Below, in pieces: positions 1 to 11,029 of a stretch of 64,000 bases of DNA. Each line of letters opens with the position of its first letter. The first letter of the stretch is position 1. Below the pieces are notes generated by a model. It had not been told where the DNA came from, did not search any database, and saw nothing but the letters and a program-made list of their open reading frames with translations. The DNA is from Clarkia xantiana subsp. parviflora (Eukaryota; Streptophyta; Magnoliopsida; Myrtales; Onagraceae): contig JAPTYO010000008.1 of the NCBI GenBank assembly GCA_036873135.1, positions 1,922,001-1,986,000 of the forward strand, read 5' to 3'. The position numbers and the translations under genes were made by a program.

Positions 1-285
1 ATATATATATATATATTTTTTTTTTTTTTGCATAATTAAGTTCCTAACATTTTTCCAATTAGACCCTTGACTCGTTTTGGATGCACCAAAAAATTGTCTC
101 AAATGTGTTGTACTAAAAATATCAAAAAATAAAACTTGTTATACCAAAAGACGATATGATACAAACATGTTGCACCAAAACATAGATTAACTCTTTAATT
201 TATTATTAATTAACCCTTAATTTTATTATGTCTTGTTTGTTTTGCCGAATTTGATCTTCTAAACCTGCTCGCCTCTTAATTTCAG
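1..285. other. AT-rich DNA, probably beta-glucosidase intron
   Basis: The window opens with an AT dinucleotide run and a T-tract, followed by AT-rich DNA with short repeated phrases such as TTGCACCAAAA. No coding exon was found here. The next exon begins at about 286 in mid-gene, so this is most likely intron of the beta-glucosidase gene, partly made of transposon-like sequence. Confidence 0.5.
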
Positions 286-1603
286 CATTCAAAAATTTCA
301 GGCCGATTGGAGACAGGGTATATACTGCAAATTCTCTTATTGTCTGATCAAGTTTCTTTTGAATAATTTCACAAGCTAGCTAGCTTATTAGAACAATGTT
401 CTTATTCTTGCAGGCAGGTTCGATATGGTTGTACATAGTACCTCACGGGATCCGAAGCTTGATTAATTACATCAACATTAAATACAACAATCCCCAAATC
501 ATTATCACCGAAAACGGTAACCGTTGGTTTTTCGATCCTTAAGCGTTTAGTTTAATTGTTAATTGTTGGTTTTTCGATCCTTCTGACGGGTTTAATTTAC
601 AGGCGTTGATGAATTCAACAACCCATTAAGCTCTATGGAAGACGCCCTCAAAGATCAGAAGAGAATCAAGTACCATAATGACTACCTGTTGAACTTGCTA
701 GCAGCGATTAAGTACGCAATTAGTGGATACAGATACAATAATCTAGCTAGGGATGGCAACGGGGCGGGTCGGGGCGGGTTTTCGCAGCCCCGGACCCGCC
801 CCGCGGGTCGGTCTGGCTGACCCGGCCCCGGCCAAATGGCCCTTTCGGGTCGGGTCGGGTTAACAATCCTGCGAGTCGGCCCGCAGGCCCCGACCCGCCC
901 CGCCATGTGAACAAATTTTTTTTTTTCACTTTTCAATATTAAACACAATTTTTTTTTGTCAAAATATTACATTATATATAAATTCAAAACATAAATATAA
1001 CACCAATCAAATATAAACAATAAACACATCAAATTCATTACAAATTCAAATCCAAACACCAAATTAACAAATCCTAATAATCTAAATATACATCTATTTG
1101 TAATTTGGTCCATGTTATTTATATATGTACTATATTAACCATATTGTTTAGTAAATGTTAGATCATATTAACATAAAAAAAAATTAAAAAAAATATATTA
1201 TATATATATACACATTTCGGGGCGGATCTACGGGGCCCCGGGTCTCTAGACCCGGACCCGCCCGAACCCGAGCCCGACCCGACCCGGACCCGTGACCCGC
1301 GGGTCGGCGGGTCAAAACCGGGTCGGGCTCCGCGGGTCAGCGGGGCCCCGAGACCCGTTGCCATCCCTAAATCTAGCTAATTAATCACTGAACATGAACA
1401 GTAATTAATTAAGGTTGTTGGTTTGTTGCAGGGAGGACCAATGCAATGTGCAGGGCTACTTTGTGTGGTCACTGATGGATAATTGGGAATGGCAAATGGG
1501 ATACAGTTCGAGATTCGGTCTCTACTTTGTCGATTACAAGAACAACCTTACGCGACACGCCAAAGATTCGGTCCAATGGTTCAAGAACTTGCTAGCTAGA
1601 TAG
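286..1603 (+). CDS. GH1 beta-glucosidase, 3' exons only
   Basis: This is the C-terminal part of a glycoside hydrolase family 1 enzyme, a retaining beta-glucosidase that removes glucose from plant glycosides. Exons that join in frame are 286-317, 414-516, 603-711 and 1432-1603 (stop TAG); the first one's left border is the least certain. The exon at 414 encodes [10 protein letters not shown] and then ITENG, the hallmark motif holding the catalytic nucleophile Glu (codon 510-512). The last exon encodes [13 protein letters not shown], the sugar-binding tryptophan region, then RFGLYFVDY and a short tail ending LLAR. Family members are about 500 residues, so roughly the first 350 residues and the acid/base motif lie upstream of the window. 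The intron 712-1431 carries a transposon (748-1369). The substrate cannot be told from this part. Confidence 0.9.
748..1369. mobile_element. hAT-type MITE in beta-glucosidase intron
   Basis: A 622-bp element has terminal inverted repeats TAGGGATGGCAACGGG and CCCGTTGCCATCCCTA. It is flanked by a perfect 8-bp target-site duplication AATCTAGC at 740-747 and 1370-1377. An 8-bp duplication with TA-G termini fits the hAT superfamily. Both ends are very GC-rich, with repeated GGGTCGGG/CCCGACCC motifs, while the middle is AT-rich. There is no transposase, so the element is non-autonomous. Confidence 0.9.
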
Positions 1604-1719
1604 AGCACGAAATCAAGAATCCTTAAATTTTTACTATAAATAGTAATAACATAATTAACATTGTTCTCATCTCGTGTCTGTTTTCTCTAGCTAGTTTATT
1701 TAATATTAGAAAGTGAAAA

Positions 1720-3617
1720 CTATGGTGATGGGGTTCCTTCAACTTTCTGCTTCAACATTGCGATGAAGCTGTCTCGATCTTCGGGAGACATTCCGTCTGT
1801 TGAACAATCTCCGATACCCCATTCGGCTCCTCGGAGGCAATACTTGTCTTGTATCGCTTGTTTGTTCCTGAAAATGTTTTTTTTTTTTTGGTTTACATTG
1901 TCAAATAGTGCAGGTGAGGATAATTTTGCTTGCTTGAATTGATATTTTGGTAAGAAAAAGTGAAGAGATTAGTACTTTTCTTGGTTGAGCTTCGATTTCT
2001 CGAGCAGTTTCTGGAGGAGGGGAGACGATTTGAATCGTTGGTCGAATTCTGCATACTTCTTCTGGTTTTCTTCTGCAGAGATTGTCAATAGTGCTAAACT
2101 TTAGCAAATTACACTCACTAACTGCATATATATGCATTGGTGTATGAATAAGAAGTGTAAGGAATAAAGCTGCACCATTGAAGCGACTGAGGAACTCGAT
2201 TTTGGGTAAGTCAGGACCAGGAACTGACTCTATCCCGGAGTATCCAGACAGGATCCCTGCTTGAGCAACTACAAGTAGATAGAACATTCAAAATCAAAAC
2301 CAATGCAACAAACATAATGGCAAAACAAAACAGTGATCCAGTATGTTTTGCATAAGTTCTACAATTACACTATATATAGAAGTATTTTGGGTTAATAACC
2401 TATGAAAGATCTGAATTTTGACCCATGTATAACGAAAATGTCTGAATTTTCAAAAGTTAATTTGGAAGGTCTGAATTTTCAACTTTGTTGATATAAGAGG
2501 TCTCCGTCAATTTTTGCCGTTAAAACTGACGGAATTTGGTCACATGCTTGGCATGTGACCGAAAATAAACTTAAATCCCGAAAATGTCATTCGACCAAAG
2601 TGTGCCCCTCACATGCTTGACCTGAAAAGACGAAAATGCCCCTTAAAGCAAAAAAAAAAACGTTCTTCTCGCCGGAAAACACCGCCAAGGCCGCCCAAAG
2701 CTTCGGAAAAAAGGGGGTAAAAGTGTCATTTCACATAATTCTGTTAAATTTAACCCTAAAAAAGGATGGAAAACCAAAGTTCAACAAAGTTGAAAATTCA
2801 GACCTTCCAAATTAACCATTAAAAATTCAGAAATTTCTAGTTAACATGGGTCAAAATTCAGACATTTCATAGGTTATAAACCCAAGTATTTTTTGTGTAG
2901 TCGGATGGTTCATTTGTAGATGTAGGTTTCTTATCATCTATTAAGCGACTACATATACAGTATTACGATGTGACAAATAAGTGCTACATCAATCACACAT
3001 AAACAGATTCTATAATATTTAATTTAAATAGAGTTATATATAATAAAAATAGTTAAAAAAGACGAAGATTAGTGGAGTAGACCAAATTGTATTATCGTTT
3101 ACATGGGCAGAGACGAAGTCACTAATAATGAGGAGCAATTGTCCAAATGTGTTGTGCAATTTTTACTTTAAAATATATAATTATTTTGTTTTGCCACTAA
3201 ATATTGTCAATAGACTTTTAAAATCTTATATATATTTCATCCTGATATTTTTTATACCTATTATTTGACATTAACTCAATTTTTGTCACTGCTGACTTCA
3301 TCTATCAACATAATGAACCAAGTTGAAACATAATTGACCATTTGAGCTATTAATTAACCCGAGAAAAATGATTATAATAATGATAATAGCAAGTGTTAAG
3401 AAAATGTGGTTTACCTACCTGGAGTAGAGCACAAGAGAATGGCGAGAGAAGCAGCGAAGGGAGCAGTCTTGCAGTGGATGACAGAAGGCGAAGAAGAAGG
3501 AGGCCTCCGATTAAAGAGAAGTGAAGAAGAAGAAGAAGGGTTGTTTCTGGGTTTGTCTTGGTTTGGTGATGCAAGTTTGCAGTATAAACCCGAGAGAGGT
3601 GATGAGAGCACCCCCAT
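1720..3617 (-). CDS. PsaN-like thylakoid lumen protein
   Basis: Four exons read in frame on the minus strand: 3617-3419, 2268-2176, 2072-1976 and 1867-1720, for 178 residues. Residues 1 to about 50 are Ser-, Pro- and Lys/Arg-rich like a chloroplast transit peptide. They are followed by a hydrophobic stretch (AASLAILLC) and a VAQA-G site near residue 70, the AxA signature of thylakoid-lumen import. The mature part is about 108 residues. It holds PGPDLPKIEFL, a charged helix KLLEKSKLNQEK, and a C-terminal Cys motif (KYCLRGAEWGIGDC). The helix resembles the PsaN family of photosystem I and a related plant protein annotated as PsaN-like; that assignment is from memory and moderate. The gene ends 116 bp from the convergent beta-glucosidase stop. 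Intron 1 holds a transposon. The start was chosen at the Met that gives a normal transit peptide. Confidence 0.65.
2389..2883. mobile_element. MULE-type MITE, copy 1
   Basis: A 495-bp element in intron 1 of the PsaN-like gene. Its ends are inverted repeats (GGGTTAATAACCTATGAAA and TTTCATAGGTTATAAACCC), extending inward imperfectly with repeated TCTGAATTTTGAC/TTGAAAATTCAGAC phrases. A perfect 9-bp target-site duplication AAGTATTTT lies at 2380-2388 and 2884-2892, as expected for Mutator-like elements. No transposase is present. A second copy in reverse orientation lies at 14676-15195. Confidence 0.85.
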
Positions 3618-3798
3618 GCTTACACTCTCCCTCTCTGGTTTAGATTGGTTGAAGAAGAATGGAGATAAGATATGGTGGTGTGTATACAATACAACTAATG
3701 AACTAACAAAACCAACGGCCACAAATCACCTCCTTTTCCTTACACCCCCTGAACTATCAACATCCCTATAATACCTCCTCAAAGTATCCTTTTTGTTA

Positions 3799-4215
3799 GA
3801 GCATCCACAATGGTTTTACATAAATTGTATTCTTTAAAGTTGCCACGTAGACATTTATGTACACTTTAAGTAATACGTAAAGTTAAGACACACGTAAAAA
3901 ATATTTTATCTGCAATCGTATTACTTAAATGTATTCCTTAAATATATTTTATTATTAAATTTTCCAACAACCACCAATAAGATATTAACATTAATTATAA
4001 AATAAATTAATTTATAATAAAAAATTGGTTACGTAATACATAGTGCATTACTTAAATTTAAGGAATGCTTTATGTAAAAACATAAATTTACGTGTGGGTC
4101 CCATCTTTAAGGAATGCTATGTAAAACCACTGTAGATAGTTTTTGTTGCTTTACTTAAATAAACATGTAGGACCCACGTTTACGTAATCTTTACGTAATA
4201 CCACTGTGGATGCTC
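3799..4215. mobile_element. Tourist/Harbinger-like MITE, copy 1
   Basis: A 417-bp element has termini GAGCATCCACAATGGT and ACCACTGTGGATGCTC, flanked by the trinucleotide TTA at 3796-3798 and 4216-4218, the usual target duplication of PIF/Harbinger elements. The interior repeats phrases such as TACGTAATACATAGTGCATT and is AT-rich. It is non-autonomous. Confidence 0.8.
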
Positions 4216-4250
4216 TTACCTCCTCAAATGTCCATTTGAGAGTAGTTAAT

Positions 4251-4455
4251 TACGAAAATATTAGTAAATGTAATATAATTACGTATATAACCATTGAGTC
4301 ACTTTGAAAGAGCGGCGAGCTGACGTGGTTTGTATGGAATAAATCATTGCATACGTGCAACATTCCTAATCGGCATGTCACGTCAGATCGCCGCTCTTTT
4401 AATGTGCCCTGATGGTTATATGCGTAATTATGTTACATTTGTTAACATTTTCGTA
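4251..4455. mobile_element. Short foldback element
   Basis: A 205-bp near-palindrome with arms of about 80 bp. The left arm starts TACGAAAATATTAGTAAATG and contains AAAGAGCGGCGA, then CTGACGTGG. The right arm is its reverse complement with scattered mismatches, ending in TTTTCGTA. The flanks are TTAAT-like but no exact target duplication could be fixed. The family is unknown. Confidence 0.65.
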
Positions 4456-4749
4456 TTTAATAACTGTTAGATGACCACTCGATGAAAAAATTCACTATTT
4501 GTCGCTTGGTCATCTCCACAATCAACTATTGCATCCAAAAAGAGAATGACGAATAATTCTTTTTTGTTTCCGTGGGTGGTTCTAGAGGGTCAATAGACAA
4601 TAAGAGAACATCATCTGTAACATATTTGATTTACAATTAAATGATTCATAACTCGTAACGAATAAATCTGTAAGGAATAAAATGCTGGACATGATTTTTC
4701 TTTTTTAGAGTCCCAACAAGAATCAAACTCCTAATAGCTTGGTTAATTA

Positions 4750-5135
4750 GAGCATACACAATGGTATTACATAGTATTACTCTTTTTTTTTTTACGAATA
4801 CATAGTATTACTTAAATGTTTGTTAAAATGTATAAAAACACGCTACAATGGTTTTACATAGTATTTCTTAAAATTGGGGCTTACATATTTTTATATAACA
4901 TATACCTTAAATTTAAGGAATGCACTATGTATTACGTAACCAATTTTTTATTATAAATAATTCAATTTATAATTAATGTTAATATATTATTGATGGTTGT
5001 TGAAAATAATAATAAAAAAGTATATTTAAATAATATAGTTAAGTAAAATTATTGGAGAACAAATATTATTTATCTATATCTTAACTTTATATATTATTTA
5101 AAGTGTATTTACGTGATAAATTTAAATAATCATTA
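4750..5135. mobile_element. Tourist-like MITE, truncated inverted copy 2
   Basis: The left end AGAGCATACACAATGG matches the terminus of the element at 3799. The interior (for example TTACGTAACCAATTTTTTAT) is the reverse complement of that element's interior. The right terminus is not recognisable, so this copy is truncated or decayed. It lies directly upstream of the PPR gene. Confidence 0.6.
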
Positions 5136-5223
5136 TGCAAGCCCGTAATAATGTGCTAAACCACTAGAATTTGATAACACACAGTAGGTTTCAAAATCAG
5201 TTGACCAGAGTTTCTAAACTTGA

Positions 5224-6828
5224 TTGCCCATTTCCATGTCAAGTAGTAGAAGCAAGAAGAGGTGTCTCCTTCTCCTAGAAAGCTGTAAGAACCTGAGACA
5301 ACTCCGGCAGTCCCACGCCCAACTCGTCACCTCCGGCATCGGCCGCAGCGTCTTCCCTCTCAGCCGTCTCCTCGCCCTGTGCGCCTCTTTCTCCTCCGCT
5401 CACCGTGAAACTCTCGTGTACGCATGGTCTCTCTTCCGCCATATCCATCACCCCACTACCATCTGCATTTACAACACCATGCTCAAAACCCTCCTCATCA
5501 ATCACCAGCTCCTCCCCATCATCCACGTCTACGACTACATGCTGCTCAACCGCATCTATCCCGACAACTACACTCTTCCGTACGTAGTCAAGGCCTGTAC
5601 GAGGATGGGTTCACAATGGCACCCACTGGGAGAGTCCGTTCACGGGCATGGATTGAAATTTGGTCTTGCGTCCGATAATTTCGTGGGCAATGCTCTGATC
5701 GCGATGTACTGCGCGTTAGACGGTCACCGGAACGCTGCACGTCAGGTGTTCGACGAAATTTCCAGTTGTTGTGCTATCTCGTGGACGCTCATGATTTCTG
5801 GGTACGGAAAGGCTGGTGATGTGGAAAATGCACGAGAACTGTTCGACGAAACGCCTATCAGGGATAGAGGCATATGGGGAGCAATGATCTCCGCTTATGT
5901 GCAAAACAACTGTTTCAAAGAAGGTCTCCACATGTTCCGGCTGATGCAATTGCAGAGTCCTATTAAGCCCGACGAGGCTGTTCTGGTGATGATTCTTTGC
6001 GCTTGTGCTAATTTGGGTTCTGTGGACACTGGAATCTGGGCTCACCGATACATAGATCGGTTCAGGCTACCGTTGACGATGCGCCTCTGCACCGCTCTCA
6101 TAGACATGTATGCCAAATGTGGGTGTTTAGACATTGCGAAGAAACTGTTTGACGAAATGCCACACAGAGATATCGTATCATGGAACACCATGATTTCTGG
6201 GTTTGCGATGAATGGAGATGGAAATGGAGCACTAGAGCTGTTTTCCAAGATGGAGAATGTCGGGGTTTGGCCCGATGACATCACATTCATCGCCATCCTC
6301 ACAAGCTGCAGCTACTCAGGGATGGCCTTGGAAGGCCTCAGGGTTCTACACAGATTGCTCACAGTTTACAACATCAAACCCAAGAGTGGGCACTTAGGGT
6401 GCCTAGTAGACCTCTTCTGCCATGGAGGATTCCTCATTGAAGCAAAGGAGATACTCGAGCTTACAGTTGTAGATGACGAGGCGTCAGTTCAGGAAGTAGC
6501 AGTCGCTTGGAGAGCATTACTAAATGCTTGTTGCAATCTTTGTGATGCTGACATGGCGGAATTTGCAGCCGATATGGTGACTAGGATAGAGCGACACAGT
6601 GGGGCCTATGTGCTATTATCGAACTTCTACGCAGCATCGGGAAAGCAGGATGATGCGAGGAGAGTGAGGAGGAGGATGAGTGACAGAGGGATCGATAAGG
6701 TGCCTGGGTGCAGCTCGGTGGAGATCGATGGAGTTGGGTTCGAGTTCGTGGCAGGGGAAGAGACACATTCAAGGATGGATGAAGTGTGTGGTCTTCTGCA
6801 GAGGCTGAATGAACATTCAAGCTTATGA
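5224..6828 (+). CDS. PLS-class PPR protein with E/E+ domain
   Basis: An uninterrupted 534-residue reading frame, as is usual for plant PPR genes. PPR proteins bind organellar RNA one base per repeat; members with an E/E+ tail commonly specify C-to-U editing sites in mitochondria or plastids. Repeats are visible throughout, for example ISWTLMISGYGKAGDVENA near residue 185 and DIVSWNTMISGFAMNGDGNG near 317. The E domain starts near residue 385. The E+ part (SSVEIDGVGFEFVAGEETHS) is near 495, and the protein ends there without a DYW deaminase domain, so it would need a partner deaminase to edit. The Met at residue 5 is an alternative start. The N-terminus is Arg/Lys/Ser-rich, compatible with organelle targeting. 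The exact orthologue and RNA target are not known. Confidence 0.93.
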   Translation: MPISMSSSRSKKRCLLLLESCKNLRQLRQSHAQLVTSGIGRSVFPLSRLLALCASFSSAHRETLVYAWSLFRHIHHPTTICIYNTMLKTLLINHQLLPIIHVYDYMLLNRIYPDNYTLPYVVKACTRMGSQWHPLGESVHGHGLKFGLASDNFVGNALIAMYCALDGHRNAARQVFDEISSCCAISWTLMISGYGKAGDVENARELFDETPIRDRGIWGAMISAYVQNNCFKEGLHMFRLMQLQSPIKPDEAVLVMILCACANLGSVDTGIWAHRYIDRFRLPLTMRLCTALIDMYAKCGCLDIAKKLFDEMPHRDIVSWNTMISGFAMNGDGNGALELFSKMENVGVWPDDITFIAILTSCSYSGMALEGLRVLHRLLTVYNIKPKSGHLGCLVDLFCHGGFLIEAKEILELTVVDDEASVQEVAVAWRALLNACCNLCDADMAEFAADMVTRIERHSGAYVLLSNFYAASGKQDDARRVRRRMSDRGIDKVPGCSSVEIDGVGFEFVAGEETHSRMDEVCGLLQRLNEHSSL

Positions 6829-7119
6829 ATACAAGATATTAATGAACTGGCTTGATTGATAAATGTAAGATGCAATGTAATTTTTGAATATAATTGAATT
6901 ATTGAAGTATAGAGGTGGAATAACTAACAGTGCGGAGTTTAAGGACTAATTTAAACATGGGATGTAATAATAGGTGAGTTTGAGGACCTAAAATGGAAGG
7001 ACCAAATGAAACTAAATAGGTGAGTTTGAGTCAACACCCCTACTTTCCCAAATCACATTATAGGTTCAAAGTTCAAATCAAACGGGAACATTTGGTGACA
7101 ACGACGCCCACGGCGAAAA

Positions 7120-8023
7120 GCTACTTTAGACTTCTAGTCCCTGTGAGCTGTGAGTGTGACCTCCGCGCCAGTCCCCCGTCGCCTGAATCGCTCTCGTGGC
7201 CGTTCTGCCCACTCTCCGCCCACCGCTTCTCCGCTCCTTGAACTGTATCTGGCAGCTCGTGATTCCGCGGTCTTCCTCTAGTATTTGTTCTGGTATGACC
7301 TTCAACTTCATTGCTCCATTACTCTCTCTTGCCTAGTAGAGTCTGCTGAATTTCAACTGAGGCAGGGGTTGTGAAGTCGCAAAGCGTGATATGCAGGCTG
7401 ATGTGGAAGTCAGTTTCTGATTAGTAATTTGATGATTAGGGCTTGAGAATGGAGCTTATTTTCACTAATTGAATTGTTTCTCGTGTTTATTAGAACTGAA
7501 AGCATGTTTCGGTCACCGAGTTATTCGTAGCGACATCTAACAGCTTGTACTTACATACTGTGATGAATTTTCCATCCCAAATATTGTTTTTAGACAGTTC
7601 AGTCAATCTAGCTAGTCTGAATCATGTAGCTTTCATTACTATGTGCATCAGATGCTGAGTCAGGGTATATTCTAATGTGTCCTGGTCTAATCTACTTCGA
7701 TTCTATCAGATTCTGGAAGTGTTAATTCGGCATTAAATACGGGAAGATTTATTCTATTTAAGTTTCTTCCTTTTGATGTTTCATGACATTTGCAATTGCT
7801 GATCGCATTAGAAAAACCTTTACATGCATGACCTGCTTAAACAATTTGTACGAGTAGTCCTTGCAGGAGTATCGATTTTGTAAAGGGCAGATCTGACATC
7901 ATAGCCATATCAAACGTTCTCAGTGTGAATGCCACTATTAGAATTCTACAGTGGGGCATGCAAAGCTCAATGAGTGTGAATATGGTAGAGCAAAGTAAGG
8001 TCTCATCATAGCGCCAGTTAAAG
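7120..8023 (+). promoter_or_regulatory. BUB3.3 upstream and 5' leader region
   Basis: This DNA lies between the PPR gene's downstream flank and the BUB3.3 start codon. A CT-rich, GC-richer patch at about 7150-7290 looks like a first, untranslated exon. An acceptor-like CCTTGCAG at about 7858-7865 precedes a short pre-ATG exon. The portion from about 7490 to 7910 is clearly similar to DNA upstream of GNL1 (about 17826-18345). No TATA box could be chosen with confidence. Confidence 0.45.
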
Positions 8024-10294
8024 ATGAAAGGAGCTTGTTTGAACTTTGACAAACCTATTGAGGGTTCCATTTCGAGGATTCAGTTTGCCGCGCATACGAG
8101 TAATCTGCTGATATCCTCTTGGGACTCTGTGAGTGTGATAAAACTCCGTACCACTTCTATTTTATTATTGTTTCTCCATTTGTTTCACACTCAAAGTGGG
8201 TTTCTGTGTCAGTGCCTCAGATTGTACGATGTGGATGGGTTAGCGCTAAGGCTAGAAGCTCCTTCCGATGCTGCACTTCTTAATTGTTGTTTCCAAGGAG
8301 AGTCAGTTGCATTTAGTGTTGGATCAGATGGCTCAGTTAGGAGGTAATGGATTCATTGTATGAAAGTCTTTTACATCTTCGAGGTATTCAAATCTCAGAT
8401 GTATGTGATCATTGAAAACTTCTTGGGGGATTTTTCTAGGTATGATTTGCATTCAGGAACTAATGTTATCATTGGCAACCATTCTGACATAGCAACTTGC
8501 GTTGAACATTCTGCTCAATCAAGTAAGTCCAGTACCTCGCTAATGTGTTTCTTCTGGATGCTAAGCTATGATTGTTTCTCATCAGTCATTTCCATAAACA
8601 AAAAAAATCATGATGAACAACTAATTATGTAAGTAATGTCTCATTTAATTTTGATACCTTAAAAATTAATCTGGGTTCTGGATGTCACTATAATATGCTT
8701 GTACATTAAATGTGTTCGATGATTAACTTGGTCTGGTGAATTACACACCATTAGACTGCTGTCCCGAAACTTTGGTTATTTAAAAATGATGTTGAAATTT
8801 CAATTTTTGGTGGCTATTGGTTTGGTCAGAACTCAGAAGTATGTGCACTTCTTTTGCCTCTAGCAGATAATAGAGTCCCATCACCACTTCCTGGGAATTC
8901 CTTCTCTCTGACTTGATGATACTCTAGAATTGCATTTCCATGTCTATTTATAGAATAATATTATGTTTGAGATTGAGCAATTCTTTTTCAATCGGTGCTC
9001 TGGTTTAGGTCTAGTGGTTACTTCTGCTTTGGACAAAACGATCATGTTTTGGGACCTGCGAATGGATAAATCGCTTGCCTACTGCAAAACCTTAAATGCG
9101 GAGGTGGAGTCCATGTCACTTGCGGGATATGATTTAATGTTAGCAATAGGGGCATCATCATATGCTTACGACTTGCGTAACTTAGACAGACCCCTTGAAC
9201 TGAAAGAATCCAGGGTAGATTCTCGCATCAGATGCATAACTTCTGCTTTTCATTTCAAAGGTAAGATTCAATAAGTCCTAAATCTAAGGTCTCATGATGT
9301 GTTTATTATCTGAAAATCACATCTACTTATATGGTAATTGCAAGCTATCTGAGTGTTGATCTTAATTCAGGATTTGCTCTTGGATCGGTAGATGGAAGGG
9401 TAGCTATTGAAGTTCCGACATCCAATTCCACAGAGAGTGGGTATGTGAAGTTATCTAATTTTCAGGAAGCTATTTACTCATATTAGTTATGCTGCTCTGT
9501 TGTTGATCAGTTCAAAGTTAATAATGTTCTTAAGCACAATGATATATAACAGATACACATTCCGTTGTCACCCAAAGGCAAAGAAGGTAAGGAATCACCT
9601 AACATCGGTGAATGATATAGTCTTCAATCCAGCGTATGTCCATTGCATTCAAACTATTGTTCAATTTGTGGTATTGGTAGGTAACATGAACTGATACATT
9701 CTTTTGTCTTAATAAAGTTCATTAGGTGATTTTGTCACTGGTGATGATGACGGGTACGTGATCTCATGGGACGCTAAAAACAGGAAAAGATTGTTTGAGG
9801 TACCTTCCTACATCCAAGCAGATACAACAAATGAACAAATTTATTGCAACATTCGATTATCATACCATTAATCGCAATCTTTTACATAGAAAAAACACGA
9901 AAGATATACATTATATCAACTACAATAAGGAACCCCGATCCAAATGTCTCTTATCCAAAACGTTACATGCTTTCAGCTTCCTAGATTCCCGAACAGTGTA
10001 GCTTCTCTATCATATAGCAACTCTGGGAATATTTTAGCTGTTGCATCAAGCTACACATACCAGGAGCAGAATGAACTGTAAGTTTATTAAGGAGCTAGCT
10101 TTTTGTACATCGAAACTTCTTTCTGCGTCAGATTCAAGCTTATCGAACACCAAGAAATAAAAAGCTCGGCTTATATTTACTGCAGAGAGGAACCTCCCCA
10201 GATATTCTTGTATGAAATGGACGACGAGTACTTTTGTGGTTCTACTCCTGCAAGTTCAAGCTCGAAGTGTGCAGCCCCATTCGAAGAAAAATGA
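8024..10294 (+). CDS. BUB3.3: Spindle-checkpoint WD40 protein BUB3.3
   Basis: Nine exons join in frame to 337 residues: 8024-8128, 8213-8343, 8440-8522, 9009-9260, 9371-9440, 9553-9633, 9718-9799, 9977-10077 and 10186-10294. The product is a BUB3-family seven-bladed propeller. Visible blades include SSWDSCLRLYDVDG near residue 31, GSDGSVRRYDLHSG, TSALDKTIMFWDLRM, GSVDGRVAIEVP and TGDDDGYVISWDAKNRKR. RCHPKAKKVRNH and SYTYQEQNELEEPPQIFLYE match the BUB3.3 branch rather than BUB3.1/BUB3.2. BUB3 proteins act at kinetochores in the mitotic checkpoint. Exon 2 begins at TGC (8213), not after the later CAG at 8220, because only that keeps the WD frame; exon 7 begins at 9718 for the same reason. The C-terminal tail after FLYEMDDEY is Ser-rich and less conserved. 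Confidence 0.92.
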
Positions 10295-11029
10295 AGGTAA
10301 CTTCTCGCTCTTCTAAATCGTGTTTATATCGATTGGTGCCATATGTTCTCCTCAGCATTGAATGATGAAATCTCTCCTTTTTTCATTTATAATAATTGCA
10401 GAGAAATTTCTTCTGATTCCAGAACAAGATTGGTCTTCCAGTCATGAATATTACCAACTGCTTACTGACTTTGACTATCGAGTATAATCATCCCATCAAG
10501 CTACGGATTCCTTTCGGCTGTGGCAATTCTGGTTCAGTCATCTTTTGATATGTTTGTAATCGAGTATGCTGATAATGTTGGGTTAATACATCATTTGGTT
10601 ACCTACGTTGTAACATGTGATAGGATTGTTACTTTTCTTTATTTGACATAATCAAATGGTTATATAGGTTTTCAGAATGTGATTATGGTTTAAACTTATT
10701 TTGTTTAATCACTTATGTTTTATCATATATGATTTTTTTTTTTGCCAACATTTTATCATATATTACCCTATATTCTTAAATAGTTATAAAAGAACGTATT
10801 TATCATTACCGTTCAAGTGTTTTTTTAATATACATTCTTCATGAAGTTTATTTATTTTTTTAAAAAAAATTCCAAATTCCGACCCAACTAGGTTTTAATT
10901 TGAAAAAACTAAAAAAAAAAAAATCTTTTTTTATTGAAAAAAAATAATGAAGTAGATGTTGTATTGTGGGTTTGAATTTGAAGAAAGTTGAAATTTTTTG
11001 TTTTTCTTTTTATGAAGTTGGAGTATATG
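10295..11029. other. Downstream flank of BUB3.3
   Basis: A GT at 10296 and an acceptor-like TTGCAG near 10400 suggest a 3' UTR intron. The remainder is AT-rich DNA with A- and T-tracts. No gene is seen. Confidence 0.4.

Noticed and set aside
682..948. Open frames over the GC-rich end of the 748 element
   Set aside because: They come from the repeated GGGTCGGG/CCCGACCC words of the MITE arm and are open on several frames.
8360..8632. 90-residue frame in BUB3.3
   Set aside because: It runs through introns; only 8440-8522 inside it is exon.
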